Shown: positions 1 through 12,359, counted from the stretch's first letter. The stretch is 64,000 bases of DNA from Thermothelomyces thermophilus ATCC 42464 (GCF_000226095.1 NC_016478.1:1230001-1294000); one strand, 5' to 3'. Made by a program: numbers and translations. The notes: generated from the letters alone by a model not told the origin.

Positions 1-425
1 CAAGCCACCAAGCTTCGCGGTTGCGACGATTCAAAGCGGTTCCCGTCAGCAGTAAGTGGCACGAGCCACAGCGCTCTGCCCGCTGAAACCAGACGCCCCA
101 GCGCCTTTCCCGTTTGGAGCTTACCCGCATCCCCCCCTTGCGCAGGCCCTGCCAGGGAGCAAGCGATCAGCCCAGATTACATCCCAAATCGACCCATCGG
201 CAAGCCAGCCGACCTTCCCCCAGCCCCCGCCTACTATCCGAACGACAAAAAGTTGGACTCTTCAGATCCCCAATCTCGTACCTGCCATTCTCCAACTCGG
301 CAGTTGCAGACGCTCGGCGCTTCGTCGATCCGTAATACGACGACTCGACCCTTGGCTTGCCTCGCCATTGCATCTCGAGACAGTCGTCATCGCAGAAACA
401 TCGGACGCATGTAGCACACGGCACA
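1..425 (+). promoter_or_regulatory. 5' flank and probable leader of the KDM4-type gene
   Basis: GC-rich, pyrimidine-biased sequence upstream of the demethylase start codon. I see no convincing TATA box. An in-frame upstream ATG at 357 exists, but the coding sequence between it and 426 looks like leader, so 426 is preferred as the start. Confidence 0.4.
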
Positions 426-3400
426 ATGTCCATTGAAGCGATTGGCGCTGCGGCGCCCGCCGTGGCTATGGACGTTGAACCGTCGACCGACAGCACCAAC
501 CCGATCGCCCTGCATTCGCCGCCGGACAGTAACAATGCTGTCGACGTCGACGGCAGCGACTCGGAGCTGAGCGACCTCGATGAGGTCGCCGGCAAGCTGG
601 ACGGCGAGCTCCAGGCCGAACTCAAGGGCGAATTCGAAGCCGAACCAAAGGTGGAACCCAAAGTTGAACCGGGAACTGAGCCGCAGGCGGAAGACGACGA
701 CATTGGCGAGATTCTTCCCGATCACTGGTCGGGCACGGTACCCGTATTCAAGCCGACCATGAAACAGTTTCAAGACTTTAAGCTCTTTGTATGTCGACTC
801 ACAGACCGTATCTGCACCGGGCACCGCCCCCCGCTAACAGATGGAATGCAGATGGAAAAGGTTGACAAATACGGCATGAAATCCGGCATCATCAAGATCA
901 TTGCGCCCGAGGAGTGGAAGCAGTCGTTGCCGCCCATAGACGACTTGATCAAGCGGATCCGGGTTCGCGAGCCGATCAAGCAAGACATCATGGGCTCCAA
1001 CGGAACCTACCGCCAGGTCAACATCCTTCACCAGCGCACCTACAACCTCCGGCAGTGGCGGGAGCTTTGCGAGCAAAGCGAGCACCAACCACCTGCGAGG
1101 CGAGGCGAGCGCCGCGCAAACTCGGATAGGAAGCCTGCCACAAGATCTCGTGCTGCTGCCGATCCCAGCAAACCCAGCACCCGAACTACCAGCACCTCGA
1201 CCCGTGGCAGGAAGCGCAAAGGAGGAAGGGCGACTCGACGGTCTGCCCGTGCCGCAAAGGAAGAGTCCGAAGAGCCGGAGGATCGTCCCATGACGCCCGT
1301 ATCGCCGTTCCCCGAAAAGGAAGAGGTGATAAAGTCTGTGGAAGGGGAGCTGGGCATGGACGAAGATGACTGCGAGGATGCGGATGCGCCTGGGGCGGTG
1401 CGCAGGATGGGATCTGCGCGACAGGCCAAACCGAAGACCCAATCCGTCTCCGCTCGTCGGAAATACATCCGTCGCGAAGGCTCGGCCATGATTGACGAGG
1501 AGGCTTTCAAGGATTGGGATTACCGGATGGACACCTCCGAGTTCACCCCAGAACGTTGCGAAGAGTTGGAGAAGATTTACTGGAAGACGCTCACGTACGC
1601 TCCGCCCCTGTACGGGGCGGATCTTCCGGGTACTCTCTTTCACGACTCGGTCGATAAGTGGAACTTGAACAAGTTGCCCAACCTGCTCGATGTCCTTGGA
1701 ACGAAGGTGCCGGGCGTCAACACGGCATATTTGTACCTGGGCATGTGGAAGGCAACATTCGCGTGGCATCTGGAGGATGTCGATCTCTACAGCATCAACT
1801 ACCTCCACTTTGGCGCTCCGAAGCAATGGTACAGTATCTCCCAAGCCGATGCCCGAAGATTCGAGGCCGCCATGAAGAACATCTGGCCGACCGAAGCGAA
1901 GGCATGCGATCAGTTCCTCAGGCACAAGGGCTTCCTGATCTCTCCGTCACACCTCAAGCAGCACTATAACATCACTGTCAACAAGTGCGTCTCATACCCG
2001 GGAGAATTCGTAGTCACGTATCCGTACGGGTACCACTCCGGATTCAACCTTGGCTACAACTGCGCCGAGGCCGTCAACTTCGCCTTGGATAGCTGGTTGC
2101 CGATAGCCAAGATTGCCAAAAAGTGCCAGTGCGCTCAGGCGCAGGACAGTGTTTGGATCGATGTCTATGAAATCGAACGCAAACTCCGCGGAGAAGAGAC
2201 AGAGTATGAGGAGACGGAGGACGAAGAGGAGGGAGAAGATGACGAGGAAGAGGAAACGGGTCTGCCCAGCCCGCCTTCGAGCCACACAGTCCGAGTCAAA
2301 GCCCCGGGCCGGAAACGCAAGCGCGATACAGACGAGAAGGAGCCGCGGGCCAAGACAAAGAAGGTTCGTCTGCGTCTCAAGCCGCACGTCGAACCGCCGT
2401 GCTGTCTTTGCCCCAACGACATTCCAGGGGCCGAGATTATGCCCACAGATGATGGCCGGAAGGCTCACCGCATGTGTGCGCTCTATCTGCCCGAGACATA
2501 TATCGAGACGGTGGATGGCCGCGAGATTGTCGCCAACGTGGCCGGCATCGACAAGGCGCGCTTGGAACTCAAGTGCCTTTACTGCCGCTCCAAGAAAGGA
2601 GCGTGCTTCCAGTGCTCGCAGAAGAAGTGTCCGAGAGCCTACCACGCCACTTGTGCCGCTGCAGCTGGAGTCTTTGTGGAAGAGCAGGAAGTGCCGGTAT
2701 TCGGAGCGGATGGGACCGAATACAAGGAACAGGCCTTTGAGTTCAGCTGCCGATTCCATCGGACCAAGAGGGATAGGAAGGCGGATGGCGATGCTCTGGA
2801 GAACGACCCACAGCTCCGCGCGGCCGCCAAAGCCCTCAAGAAGAACGATATCTGCCAGCTGCAGTACTATCGTGGCGAAATATTCGCCGGCGTCGTGGTG
2901 GAGAACCGCGCTGACGAGGAGACGCTCCTTCTTGATATCATTCCCAATGGGTATGTCGTCTGGCATGGTTTTCCTATGTGTATGTGCCCGAGCTAACAAT
3001 ATGTAGTGACCGAGTCGAAGTCCAATGGAAGTGGCTGCTCTTGCCCGATCCAGCTGACTTCCGTCTTCCCAAGGCGTCCCCTAATGCGATTCCGATGCCC
3101 ACCTCCAGGAAGGCACAAAAGGAGATCAACGCCAAGCGGGCCGTTGATGAGGCGCCCAGGAAGGATGACGAGTTTGCTCCCGGATACACCTGGGCCGAGT
3201 TCCATACTGGTGATGCCACCAAGAACCCGGACCAGGTCAAGGTCGACCTCAGTCGGGAGCAGCAAGTCTGGCATTACCTGGGCAAGACATCGACCGAGGC
3301 AAAGGCCCAATATACCGAGGACCCATCGCAGCGGAGGCACAATCCCAAATCAAACTTTCTGGACACCATACCGAAGCCGCCACCTCCGATGCGGGCGCCC

Positions 3401-4533
3401 CTGGTTCCTCAGGCCGGGCCATCGGTTTCCGGGGCGTATCCAGGGTATCCCGCCGTTGCTGGGGGGGTGTCCGGCGCCGCTGCGGGCAAGCAGGACAAGG
3501 CCTATGTCTACAAGCCGCGGACTCCGTTTGGGTTGACTACTGGACAACAACCTGCTCCCTATACCTCTCACACCTTTGCTGTCAGCACACCTTCACCATC
3601 CCCAGCGTTCCAGCAATTTCAGACTCAACAAGCGGCCCCGCAAGCGCAGCCGCAGTCGACGTTCCAACAACACCTGTTTCCCCTGCAGTCTCAACAACAC
3701 ATGCAGCAGCTGCAGCTGCAGCTGCATCAACCCCCCCCTCAAGTCAAGCAGTATCAGCCACCTGCTCTGGATGGTCAACCCAAGAGCTCAGCACCGTATT
3801 TATCGGATCGTTTCGCGCCCGTCCGAGGTAGTAATGGATTCCCGAAGCTTCCTGGCTTATCCTGGCCCCCTGCTCACATGAAATCAGGCCATATTGTTCA
3901 GCCTCAGTCAAGAGCCTGGCCTTCATCGACAGACACGGCTGCTCCAATGACGTCGTCAGCCCTGAGATCTCCAAATGTCGGCGCTTTGCAGCCTGGAGGA
4001 GCCGGAAGACAGCCATATGCCAGCGCGTACCAAAAGTATACCTTCTTCCAAGTCAACCACAATAGGTAAGGCTACTTGATGCCGTAGCTTCCCGACGGTG
4101 CTGACATGCTGAGTAGGGACTCGTCGCGATACCGGACTCCGTATGGGCAATGGGGTGGTTTCACAAACGGCTACGAAGGGAACCTCCGCGAGTTCCTGAT
4201 CAAGGCGCAAAAGGCCCTTTCTGGGGATTCCAGTAAAGCTCCGATCAAGCAGGTGCCAGCCTCTCTACTACAGCCTCTTCGCCCGCGCCTCGAAAACTCG
4301 GCACCGGCACACGCTCCATATGCGCAGATTCTCCCTCGGCCGCCGGCCACCAATTCGCAATCTCCATCACCACAGCCTCCACCATCATCAGCGCCTACCA
4401 CTCAGGCACCACCACATCACAATCATGGATACGCAGCCCCGAGCACGCCGGGCATGCCTAGCGGGCAACCTTTCGAGGCGAGGCAGCCTGGCCAAGGGCT
4501 GCATCCCGCCAACCGACCACAATACGCTGCCCC

Positions 4534-4580
<47 letters not shown>

Positions 4581-5203
4581 CGGGCCAGCCTACCCAGCAT
4601 GTTTGGCGAGCGACATCGCAGCCTCCTACTCAAATACCTTCTCAGGCACCGAAACCCTCAGCACAGGCAAAGCCGGTGTTTACGAAACAAAGCCATAGTC
4701 CGATTCCATTGCCCCCATACGTAAGGCAGATGGCCACCGCGTCGCCGAGCGGTTCCAAGCCGTCGCCTCTTAGCCAACCTCATGAGCAAGCGTCTCAGCC
4801 ATCACCAGCTCAAGAACCGGCCCCCGTAGCGGCAGCATCACCCCGACCTGCTCCAGACTCCGGCGCCACGCAGGCCCCGGCGGCCGCCTCGCCGCAGCAA
4901 GGGCAAGTAACACCAGTCGGTGACAGCCACGCTGGTTCGGGAACGACTTCTCAGCGGTCACCGCAGGCTGCGATCCCGACACCAAGTTCTACAGCGCATC
5001 AGTCATCAGATGGACGGCGCTGGACCCCAGCGCCCGAGCCGCAACCAGTCCAACAGGGGACAGCTGTCTCCCCGACGGAGGCTGGGCAGCAAGATAACGC
5101 GGCCCTGGTTGAGCGGCTGATGAGTAATCTAAGAAGGGCGAGTCAGAGTTTTGGAATGATGGAGGAAGATCAGAGGATGGCGGGGCAGCAGAGCCAGGCC
5201 TAG
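426..5203 (+). CDS. KDM4: JmjN-JmjC-ePHD histone lysine demethylase, KDM4/JHDM3 class
   Basis: Exons are 426-788, 852-2950, 3007-4065 and 4117-5203, giving 1535 aa. Introns of 63, 56 and 51 nt have GT..AG ends and CTAAC/CTGAC branch sites. JmjN begins near residue 105 (motif VPVFKPTM) and continues across intron 1. The JmjC domain has Fe(II) ligands H427, E429 and H516, and K445 in GAPKQWY for 2-oxoglutarate. An extended PHD/HC5HC2H zinc module follows at about 638-735, then a possible Tudor-like segment and about 700 residues of Pro/Gln-rich disorder. In this family the enzyme oxidatively demethylates H3K9me3 and/or H3K36me3 in the nucleus; which mark cannot be read here. Basic and acidic low-complexity stretches separate JmjN from JmjC. 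Fungal relatives include A. nidulans KdmA and yeast Rph1. Exon junctions are frame-consistent, so the model is firm. Confidence 0.95.
4535..4579 (+). repeat. (CAG)14-CAA polyglutamine tract
   Basis: Fourteen CAG codons followed by one CAA encode 15 glutamines, about residues 1314-1328 of the demethylase tail. A nearly pure CAG run is expected to vary in length between strains. It lies in the disordered C-terminal region, well away from the catalytic domain. Confidence 0.95.
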
Positions 5204-5976
5204 AAGGTGGCGAACAAGCATTTTCAGTGGTCGAGTGCCAACAGATGATGAACTGGTCCAATAATACGCATGAAGAAGTAGCTTGGGTGAAAGGGGCGGA
5301 CGGCCGTGGAACGGTGTTTAGGGAGTTGGACTGAAACGGTTGGTCTTGTTTTTTTTGGGCAGCCAATGGGGTGGGATGTATGATTTGACAACCAGCAATG
5401 GGGGTGATGTCATGGTTTGGAGTCGTTTTTCTTTCTTTTGCGTTCGCTGCTGTGAATGACACCGGGGTGATTTATCATTGTACTGTACATACGGATTACT
5501 AGCATTGGAATGCCAACCGCTTGGGTGGGTCTCCGCGGTTTAGAGAGAGCACAGAGCGGGTAGACGGGCGCTAATGTCGTATTGTTTCTCTAGTGTATGT
5601 ATGTACATACAAACTGGCTGGCTGGCGCCGCCGGAGCTGAAGTCTTGCGTGTTATACAGGTCTCCATGTGAGGTGTTACGAGACACCGGCGGGGAGAGGC
5701 TAGAAAGGGAGTCGATGTGCACTAATTAATTAGGGCTTGTGCCGGTTAATTACACCTGACGAGGGTCAGTTTTCTTTCTCGTCACTTAACTAGTCCCTGT
5801 TCTTTGTTTTCAGGTGGGAAAAGTAACTGGAGATGTGCGCTCGTTCGTTTTTTTTTTCTTCTTTCTTCTTTTTTCTTTTTCTTCCGAGTGTCGCGTCTGT
5901 TCCCCTCTCTCAATCATTCTAGGGTCTTCACACGCCCGGCTCGGGCCCGCACGTGTCGTCGTCCTCGACGACGACG
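5204..5976. other. Intergenic: 3' region of the demethylase and pyrimidine-rich tract
   Basis: No gene recognised. It contains the perfect 12-bp palindrome GTATGTACATAC at 5599-5610 and a T-rich (TTTTTCTTC-type) tract at about 5849-5885 that would sit just upstream of the small broken gene. Confidence 0.6.
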
Positions 5977-6261
5977 ATGGGCTCCAACGCGCGGCTCGAC
6001 AGCATCTCGAAGCGCAACCACGCGGGGCCGCGCGCGAGTTGGAGACACTCCTCTGGCGCGCCCTCTGCGACGACCCGGCCTCGCTGCGCGACTATTACCT
6101 CGCCCACCACGACTGCGTCATGACCAACCCGCTGCTTGCCCCGGGCGGGTCGTGGGCGCCCCTGAGCAAGGAGACGCGGCCGAGCGTGGTCGACGTGCTG
6201 ACGCAGCCCGGCCGCAGACGAGGAGGAGGATGAGGAGGAGGAGGATGAAGAGGAGGAATAA
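5977..6261 (+). pseudogene. Truncated, frame-broken remnant of a small fungal SnoaL/DUF4440-like protein
   Basis: A plausible start (MGSNARLDSISKRNHA) is read at 5977. At about 6024-6027, in a run of four G, the homology-like sequence moves to the next frame (ELETLLWRALCDDPASLRDYY, then DCVMTNPLLAPGG). At about 6213 it returns to the first frame for an acidic D/E tail ending in TAA at 6259-6261. This order of motifs resembles the N-terminal part of small fungal proteins with a DUF4440/SnoaL-like fold, which are normally longer. The family assignment is from memory of the motif style and is tentative. Two compensating frame changes plus truncation suggest a pseudogene; sequencing errors in homopolymers are the alternative. 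Confidence 0.4.
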
Positions 6262-7496
6262 ATAAATAAATGAAATAATAAATCAAAATTGAAAAGATAG
6301 GGGTGGTGGGGGGCTGGTTATGTTTTGATTAAAAACACGGCAACAGCGCGGGCTATGAGTTTCACGGGTACGATGGTTAGGTATGTGCGAGAGGCAAATT
6401 TGATGAGGATACCGAGACAAGCACCCTCATGCTCGGAATGCCACCCCCGCCTTCGCCGCTGTCTTGAGCAGGACGGTGCGCACACCTATCTCGGCGTGGC
6501 TTGCGATGTAGTATTTATGGCATCAGCAGACCGAACTCAAGCACATCGCAGTTGGTCAGTTAACTGAATTTCGGATAGGAGTCAGATTGTACACTTGTAG
6601 CGTTGCCAACAGCGAAGCGGCAACTTACTATCAACGGCCGCCTTCTCTTTTCAAATCTGCTCCCGCTCCCGTGTGTGGCAGTAACACCAGAACGCCCGAC
6701 ATGAGACACCGGTGTGCGCCCCGGGTGAATACAAATCGGAGATATTCTAAAACTGGCCGTGGCTGATTCTGACACCTCAACCTTCACCAATGCTGACCTG
6801 CCATGGTGTCTAATAGGTGTGACCTATGGGTGGTGCCAGCGATCTCATAGCCTCGGCTTCTGGAAGGAGATGGCCTGCGGGAACAAGCGATCGTGAGACA
6901 GCACCCCAACCCGAGGATGTACACCAGCATGGACTTCTGTGTAATCATGCTCTTAAGCTCGGCGGTATTGTCAGGGGCCGCTGCGTCGTATCTCCCGCCC
7001 ACGTGTGAGAAGCTTTCTCATCATCTAGCGGGCGATCCCCCGCGCCATTGACGAACTGGGGGAGCTGGCATCGAATGATTCCTGGACCGGGTACGGAGTA
7101 TGGCGAGATCACACGCGGGAACCATGCACGTGGTGCTCTCTCTCTCTGCAGCAAGGCACTTAATTAGGTCTCTCTTATCAGACGGCATGGTGTTTCGATA
7201 TCCGGTCTTTCCTATGCGAGTTTCGCCCCCATGCCCGGCGCCATCAATAAACTAGCTCGTCTCACCTTCTTACAACCGCAGGCGCTTGGCGGGAAGGGTG
7301 TGGTGTGTATACAGAAGCCATCCATGGCGTATACCTGCCATGTGACTGCATGTATGGAATGTACTTGGAGTACGGAGAAGGTATGGTGCCCTACCCAAGC
7401 GAGGTAGGATACGTTTTCAGGGGCGCGCGGGGCACATGGACAGCGGGGGCCGTTGGGCTCGTCCGGAGTATGTACGGATACCTACGGTATGTGCCG

Positions 7497-7520
7497 GTAG
7501 GTATGTATGTGCATACCTAC
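7497..7520. repeat. Inverted repeat, 9-bp arms
   Basis: GTAGGTATG at 7497-7505 and its exact reverse complement CATACCTAC at 7512-7520 are separated by 6 nt. It belongs to the group of GTATGTA-type palindromes scattered through the intergenic DNA of this window. Confidence 0.8.
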
Positions 7521-8031
7521 AACACTGTTCTCTGTCTCCGACGGTTGCCGTGGTTCGACCTGGCCCCTCGGGACGGCGCTAGTGTATGTAGGTACAACTA
7601 GCATGCCAGATATACCGAGCCTGGACGATCCTCCTACGTTTTGGTAATAGGCAGTGCGGAACGATCTTGGTGAGGGCGGGGAACTGCGCATCGACCAGGT
7701 TGTCTCTGGGTGGTTATCCCCTGCTTGTCAATCGTGCAGGTCGTCTCAAGTCGGACCTGCAGCAGAAAACACGATCGATGAAACCACACGCGGTTACCCG
7801 TTCACCATCCAGGCGGGCGGGAACCGACGTGATTGCTCGAGAACCAAATCTTGGAACAGTTTTTTTTTTCCAAGAGATGAAACCGCGCATCGACGGCTGC
7901 GGATCGCTTCGCGTCACTTTCGGGAACCACTGCGTCTGAGAGCTCGGGTCATGCCACTCGCAGCACATGGCAGGAAGCATGTCTCCATGTACGGTGTACT
8001 TGTACGGAAACATGTCAGAGAGCAAACCCCC

Positions 8032-8079
8032 AAGTTACTGACAGTACTGCGAGGAAAGTTACTGACAGTACTGCGAGGA
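8032..8079. repeat. Exact 24-bp tandem duplication
   Basis: The 24-base unit starting AAGTTACTGACAG occurs twice in immediate succession (8032-8055 and 8056-8079) with no mismatch, in otherwise unique intergenic sequence. Confidence 0.95.
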
Positions 8080-11000
8080 ACCGAGGAAGCCTGTGGCAGC
8101 TTCGACTTCGCCAAACAGCGCGCTGGGCCGCCAATGCCGCTGCCGTGCCGGATAACTTCCTGAACGCAGCGTAGCGTGGTGTACGGACGTAGTTGAGATC
8201 GGTAGCGCTCGGAGACTCTAATGATTTTCGGGCGCGGAGTATGGAGCGCGTCGTAAGCAGCGTCGACGGCGGCCTTGCTTTCGAATGACAATGGCCTGGT
8301 CCGACAACTTCGTTGGGGCACCCTGCTGCGGGTTGTGGTTCGAGTTCCGCGGTATCCTGGATCCGGACCAGCGCAAGTTGAGCGTCGCTTCCGCCATTGA
8401 CTGGGGTTGTCAGTGGCCCCATGCCGAGGTTCCCTCCCTCCAGAATGGGCTGGTCTTGGCACGGGGGGCTATTCCTGGGAGGGAATGCGGGGGAGATAAT
8501 GCGTGTGGAGCAGGAACTTTGCAGAACAAGAGCTTGCGCTAGTATCCTCCGGGAAAGGGGCGCACGCTTGTCTTTGCCTGCCTCGAGGCAAATGCCGCGT
8601 TCTGTCATTTTGGTGGCTTGACGCAGTACACAGTAGGACTAGTGTCAGATGATGGATGGGCGGAACGAATGCGATGAACCTTCTTCAACCGACGGTGACC
8701 GCCGGGTTAGTACCACACCAACCCAGCCAAGATGCCGTTAGCTGCGTTATGCTTCGAGGGGAAAACCATCCCAGACTCCCCTGGAGTGTGCATGCGTAGT
8801 GTAGGCTACTATCGTACGGGGTACTACATAGTAGTAGATGCCGTTGCACTCGAGGGAACGCTGCCGCTGGCTGGGCACGACCGGGTTCAACGCTACCCTC
8901 CTTCGCCTATCAAAATTGGAACCAAGGGTTTCAAAGGCTCAAATCTCTATCTTTGGGGTTGTTGCGTGGGATTGCGGGAGGCGATGGAGTACCGTCGCAT
9001 GGGCCCCGTTGTATGCGCATGGACTGTGTGTTGCGTACGACTCTGCTCATAGTGTAGGCACGTGATCCATGCAGCAAACCGAGAGATGAACAGTTGCGCT
9101 TGTTAGTTAGAGACTGGGGGTGGCCCGTGAGTGGCAATCATGCTCGAATGATCGATCACCTGGAATCGGACCAGAACACCAATCGTACCGTTTTCTGTAT
9201 ACCGAGGAATATTCCTTAGTGCGCGCTAGTGTACACAGGACTCGCAAGACTGGCGTGGCCTCATTATAAAAAAAAGAAGCCTCAAACCTAGGACGGAAAC
9301 GAAAGTGGAGATGGTGGTTCAAGGGTTCATGCGCGCAAGAAGGTGATGCACCCCAACACGTGCTGGGCTGTTGCGCGCGGTATCATGTCGAGTCGTGTGC
9401 TTGTTCGCTGATGCTGTCGATGAGGCCCGCCCTGATTGTAAGCCCTAGGGGACGCTGCGGCTGAGGCGAGGGAGTTAAGCTCGCCTCGATTGGGCTTGCC
9501 TCTTTCAGAAAACTATTGATGCCCAGATTCTCAGGGTGTCTGTCAGTGGTCAGCTTACGCAGTACGACCTGTCTCCTGCAGGCATACGATTCACTATCCC
9601 TACTCTCTGGTATGTAGAGAACGACCAGGTCTTTTTTTTTGGAGCAGTATTACACTATTTCCAGGGAAAGAGGTAACGTAATGTACGGAGACAATGGGTG
9701 TGAAGATGCCACGTTGGAGAACAACATGCTTGTGTTGGGGTGGGCGATCTTGATCTCTCGCAAAGGCAGGTCTCCCGGCGCTTCACCCTTTGACCCTAAT
9801 AGCAGCTGCCTTTCATTTGGTGTCCTGAGGCACCATGGTTTTCGCTCTCTTCTGTGGCCAGTACACTGCAAGTAGACGACCACGATCTTTCAGAAGAGAG
9901 GATCAGGTTTGCGACGTTTGCTGCTGCGGCATCTTCCAGGCTGACAAGCTCAGCGAAGGGGGCTGCCAAGCGAAGCTGGCTCGGACGGGCAACAACCCCC
10001 GCCCCTGGTCAGATCGCTGTGGGTTCTTTGTGGGGCGCCAACGTGCCTTCCCCGCAATCGTTAACTATCGAAACCCCCACCGTGCAGACCCTGCTTGGAC
10101 CAGGGTGCGATCCCTCTCCAGCAAGAGTCACGAGCGCGCCTGCTCTCTCTCCCTCTCGGACTCGAACGGTCGGGGATGTGGTAAGAGCGCCTGCCAGATC
10201 TTTGCAGGGAGTTATCCGTATTAGCGCCCGGAATACAACTGCTGCAGGCACGGAATGATCAGTCAGCGGGAGCAAGCGAAAGCCCGACCACTAGCGGGCG
10301 CCACAACTCGGAGAGATACGATAACAATTTCGCCGTTATGCTGCCTATCTGCTATCTGCACCGCTGCGTTCCTTATCAACTTGTGAAAACTCCAGCAAGA
10401 AGGAGCGCCCGGAATCTACCGATAACGCGACCAACATCCCCCAATACTCCGTAGAAACTCCACTCTGGTGATAAGCTTGGAATCCTGCGCGCAATTGCCA
10501 AAAGCTGGACCCAGAGCTGGGGCCAAGATAGCCAAAAAAAATCCGCCACCCGCAGCCAAGCGCTGGCCAGGCCGACCAGGGCCTGCGACCAAGCTTTTCT
10601 ACGTTAGGAAGCTGGTGGGGATTCCAAAGCCCGCCAAGCTGCCCTCGTCTTGGGCTGCCGGACGACTGACGAATGACAGCCGATCCAGCTGCCTTCCCAT
10701 CGCTCGGTGCATTCTCCCCAGACGGCAAGATTGGCCCGCCGGGCTGCCGGAGGCGCCCGCAATATGGCGGGCAAATCGGCCACTCTGTGTCCTGGTGTGG
10801 AATACACAGGTAACCGTTGTTTTTAGTGATATCAGTAGTGTACGGATTACATTACACTACGAGTACACAAGACATTAGTCTTCATGCTGATACGCTAGCC
10901 GCACCGGGATACCGCCGACTCGGCCATATGCCTGCGATGACCATCAACGGCGTCGCCGTTGCCCAAAGGCCGCAACCGTTTCTGGCCTGTCGTGCAACGA

Positions 11001-11241
11001 CGGCGGTCGCTAAAGCTTGTTAGTGGCGTAGCGGAAGCAGGGTACCCTGACCGAGCGGTGACAATGGCAAAGAAGGACGGCCGGGCTTCGTCGTCACAGG
11101 CCAACCGAGATGGTCTGCAATCCAGCGCAGTTATCCCTCAGGCCTTCTCGAAACACGACGTCATTGCGAGCAGCTCTTCCATCTCAACGTGCGAATAAGA
11201 ACCTTTCAGCAGCATCATCTGTGACGTTGAGTTCTTGCTTT

Positions 11242-11253
11242 GTATGTACATAC
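11242..11253. repeat. Perfect 12-bp palindrome GTATGTACATAC
   Basis: Identical to the palindrome at 5599-5610; both lie in intergenic DNA. A related imperfect version occurs at about 12102-12118. Confidence 0.85.
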
Positions 11254-11690
11254 CCAAGTTATCGCGATGTTCCGTAAGTGTTTCTATGTGTTCCGTACGG
11301 ATTACACGACGCAAGAGACAACTCGACAACACCAAGACACCTACCGCCCGGCTTGGCGCTATTTCGCATGGCTGTGAAACGGAACCTGGATATTACATGG
11401 CAGTTACTGTCATTGGCCCTTTTGTTACCGGGGCGCCAACCAGACTGGGCGACCGACACGGCAAATGCAGCACGGCGATCATTGACCCCGTCGATTCGAG
11501 GCCTGCTGTCTGGTTATTGGACTGCTGGACTCAGGCTAACCGACGTACGAATCACCACGACGGTTCGTTAACGTTACCCCTTCTTGTTGTCGTTGCAACC
11601 TGTCCCGGTCCATTCTGCCACTCTCAAAAATCGTCTGCCCGGATATCCGCTCACGCCGCTTCTTCGTCAGGTCCTCGCTCCCCCTCTCCA

Positions 11691-11720
11691 CCCCCCCCCC
11701 CCCCCAAAAAAAAAAAAAAA
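11691..11720. repeat. C15-A15 homopolymer junction
   Basis: Fifteen C are followed directly by fifteen A, with no interruption. Lengths are likely to vary and are prone to sequencing error. Confidence 0.9.
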
Positions 11721-12352
11721 TTTCGCTTCTCTTTTCTTTCGCATGCCGCATGCCGTTTAGGTCGGTTAGTTGTACTAGTGTAGAGTGTATTCTTGTGTAG
11801 TATATGTATCCGTACACTTTACGAAATAACTAGCATGCAAACCCGCTGGCACCGACGGCACTGCCCCTCCGCCACCTCGCGGGGATGAGCATGTGCCTAA
11901 CTCGTCGGTCTTCTCCAATCTTGACCTCAGATCATTGGCCGCCTGTCAAAGCTCCTTCTCCATCGAGGGCCTTGGCCCACTCTCCCCGGACAACGCTTGG
12001 CCCTTTAGCTCCTTCGGCGAGGCTTCTAGCCATTTTCTCTGCTTTCGGCTGGCCGTCCGGGTTCCGCTGTCCAATTGCTCTTAGTGTGTAACAGCGCACA
12101 CGTATGTACGATACATACACGCACTCCGGCGATGCACACCTACCCTGGTCTGGAGAGTACCCTCCCGTGCCACTGGATCCCGCCCAATCCCCCTTTGCTA
12201 GACCCAACTCGTTCCTCTCTCCCTCCTCTCTCATCTCGTCCCCTCTCTGGATGGGGGTGCACGTAACCGGCGGCCGGGGTCGTGACAAGGAGAGCCGCAA
12301 CATCGGTACCACACGAGAAAGCAAACCAGCAGTCCAGCTGAGCCCTGATTAA

Positions 12353-12359
12353 TATAAAT
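12353..12359 (+). promoter_or_regulatory. TATA box of the amino acid permease gene
   Basis: TATAAAT lies 102 bp upstream of the ATG at 12461 and is followed by a strongly pyrimidine-rich leader (CCCTCCCTCTCTCTC type). TATA, then a CT-rich leader, then ATG is a common arrangement in strongly expressed filamentous fungal genes. Confidence 0.6.

Larger units (their letters stand above)
6262..12352. other. Six-kilobase region without a recognisable gene
   Basis: Open frames of 60-197 codons occur on both strands, but none shows a recognisable domain, a coherent multi-exon structure or a consistent codon pattern, and they overlap one another. The region holds short palindromes, a 24-bp tandem duplication, a C15-A15 tract and two exact copies of TACGGAGTA (7092-7100, and reversed at 10445-10453). 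It could contain non-coding transcripts or the regulatory region of the permease. I cannot support a gene. Confidence 0.5.

Noticed and set aside
4388-4633. Poly-Leu and poly-Ser frames across the CAG repeat
   Set aside because: They are other-frame readings of the (CAG)14 tract inside the demethylase exon.
8032-8079. Two-copy 24-bp direct repeat as a CRISPR-like array
   Set aside because: Only two copies with no spacer, in a eukaryotic genome.
8015-8608. 197-codon minus-strand frame in the 6-kb gene-free region
   Set aside because: No domain, overlaps two other frames of similar length, and contains the 24-bp tandem duplication. Not enough to call a gene.
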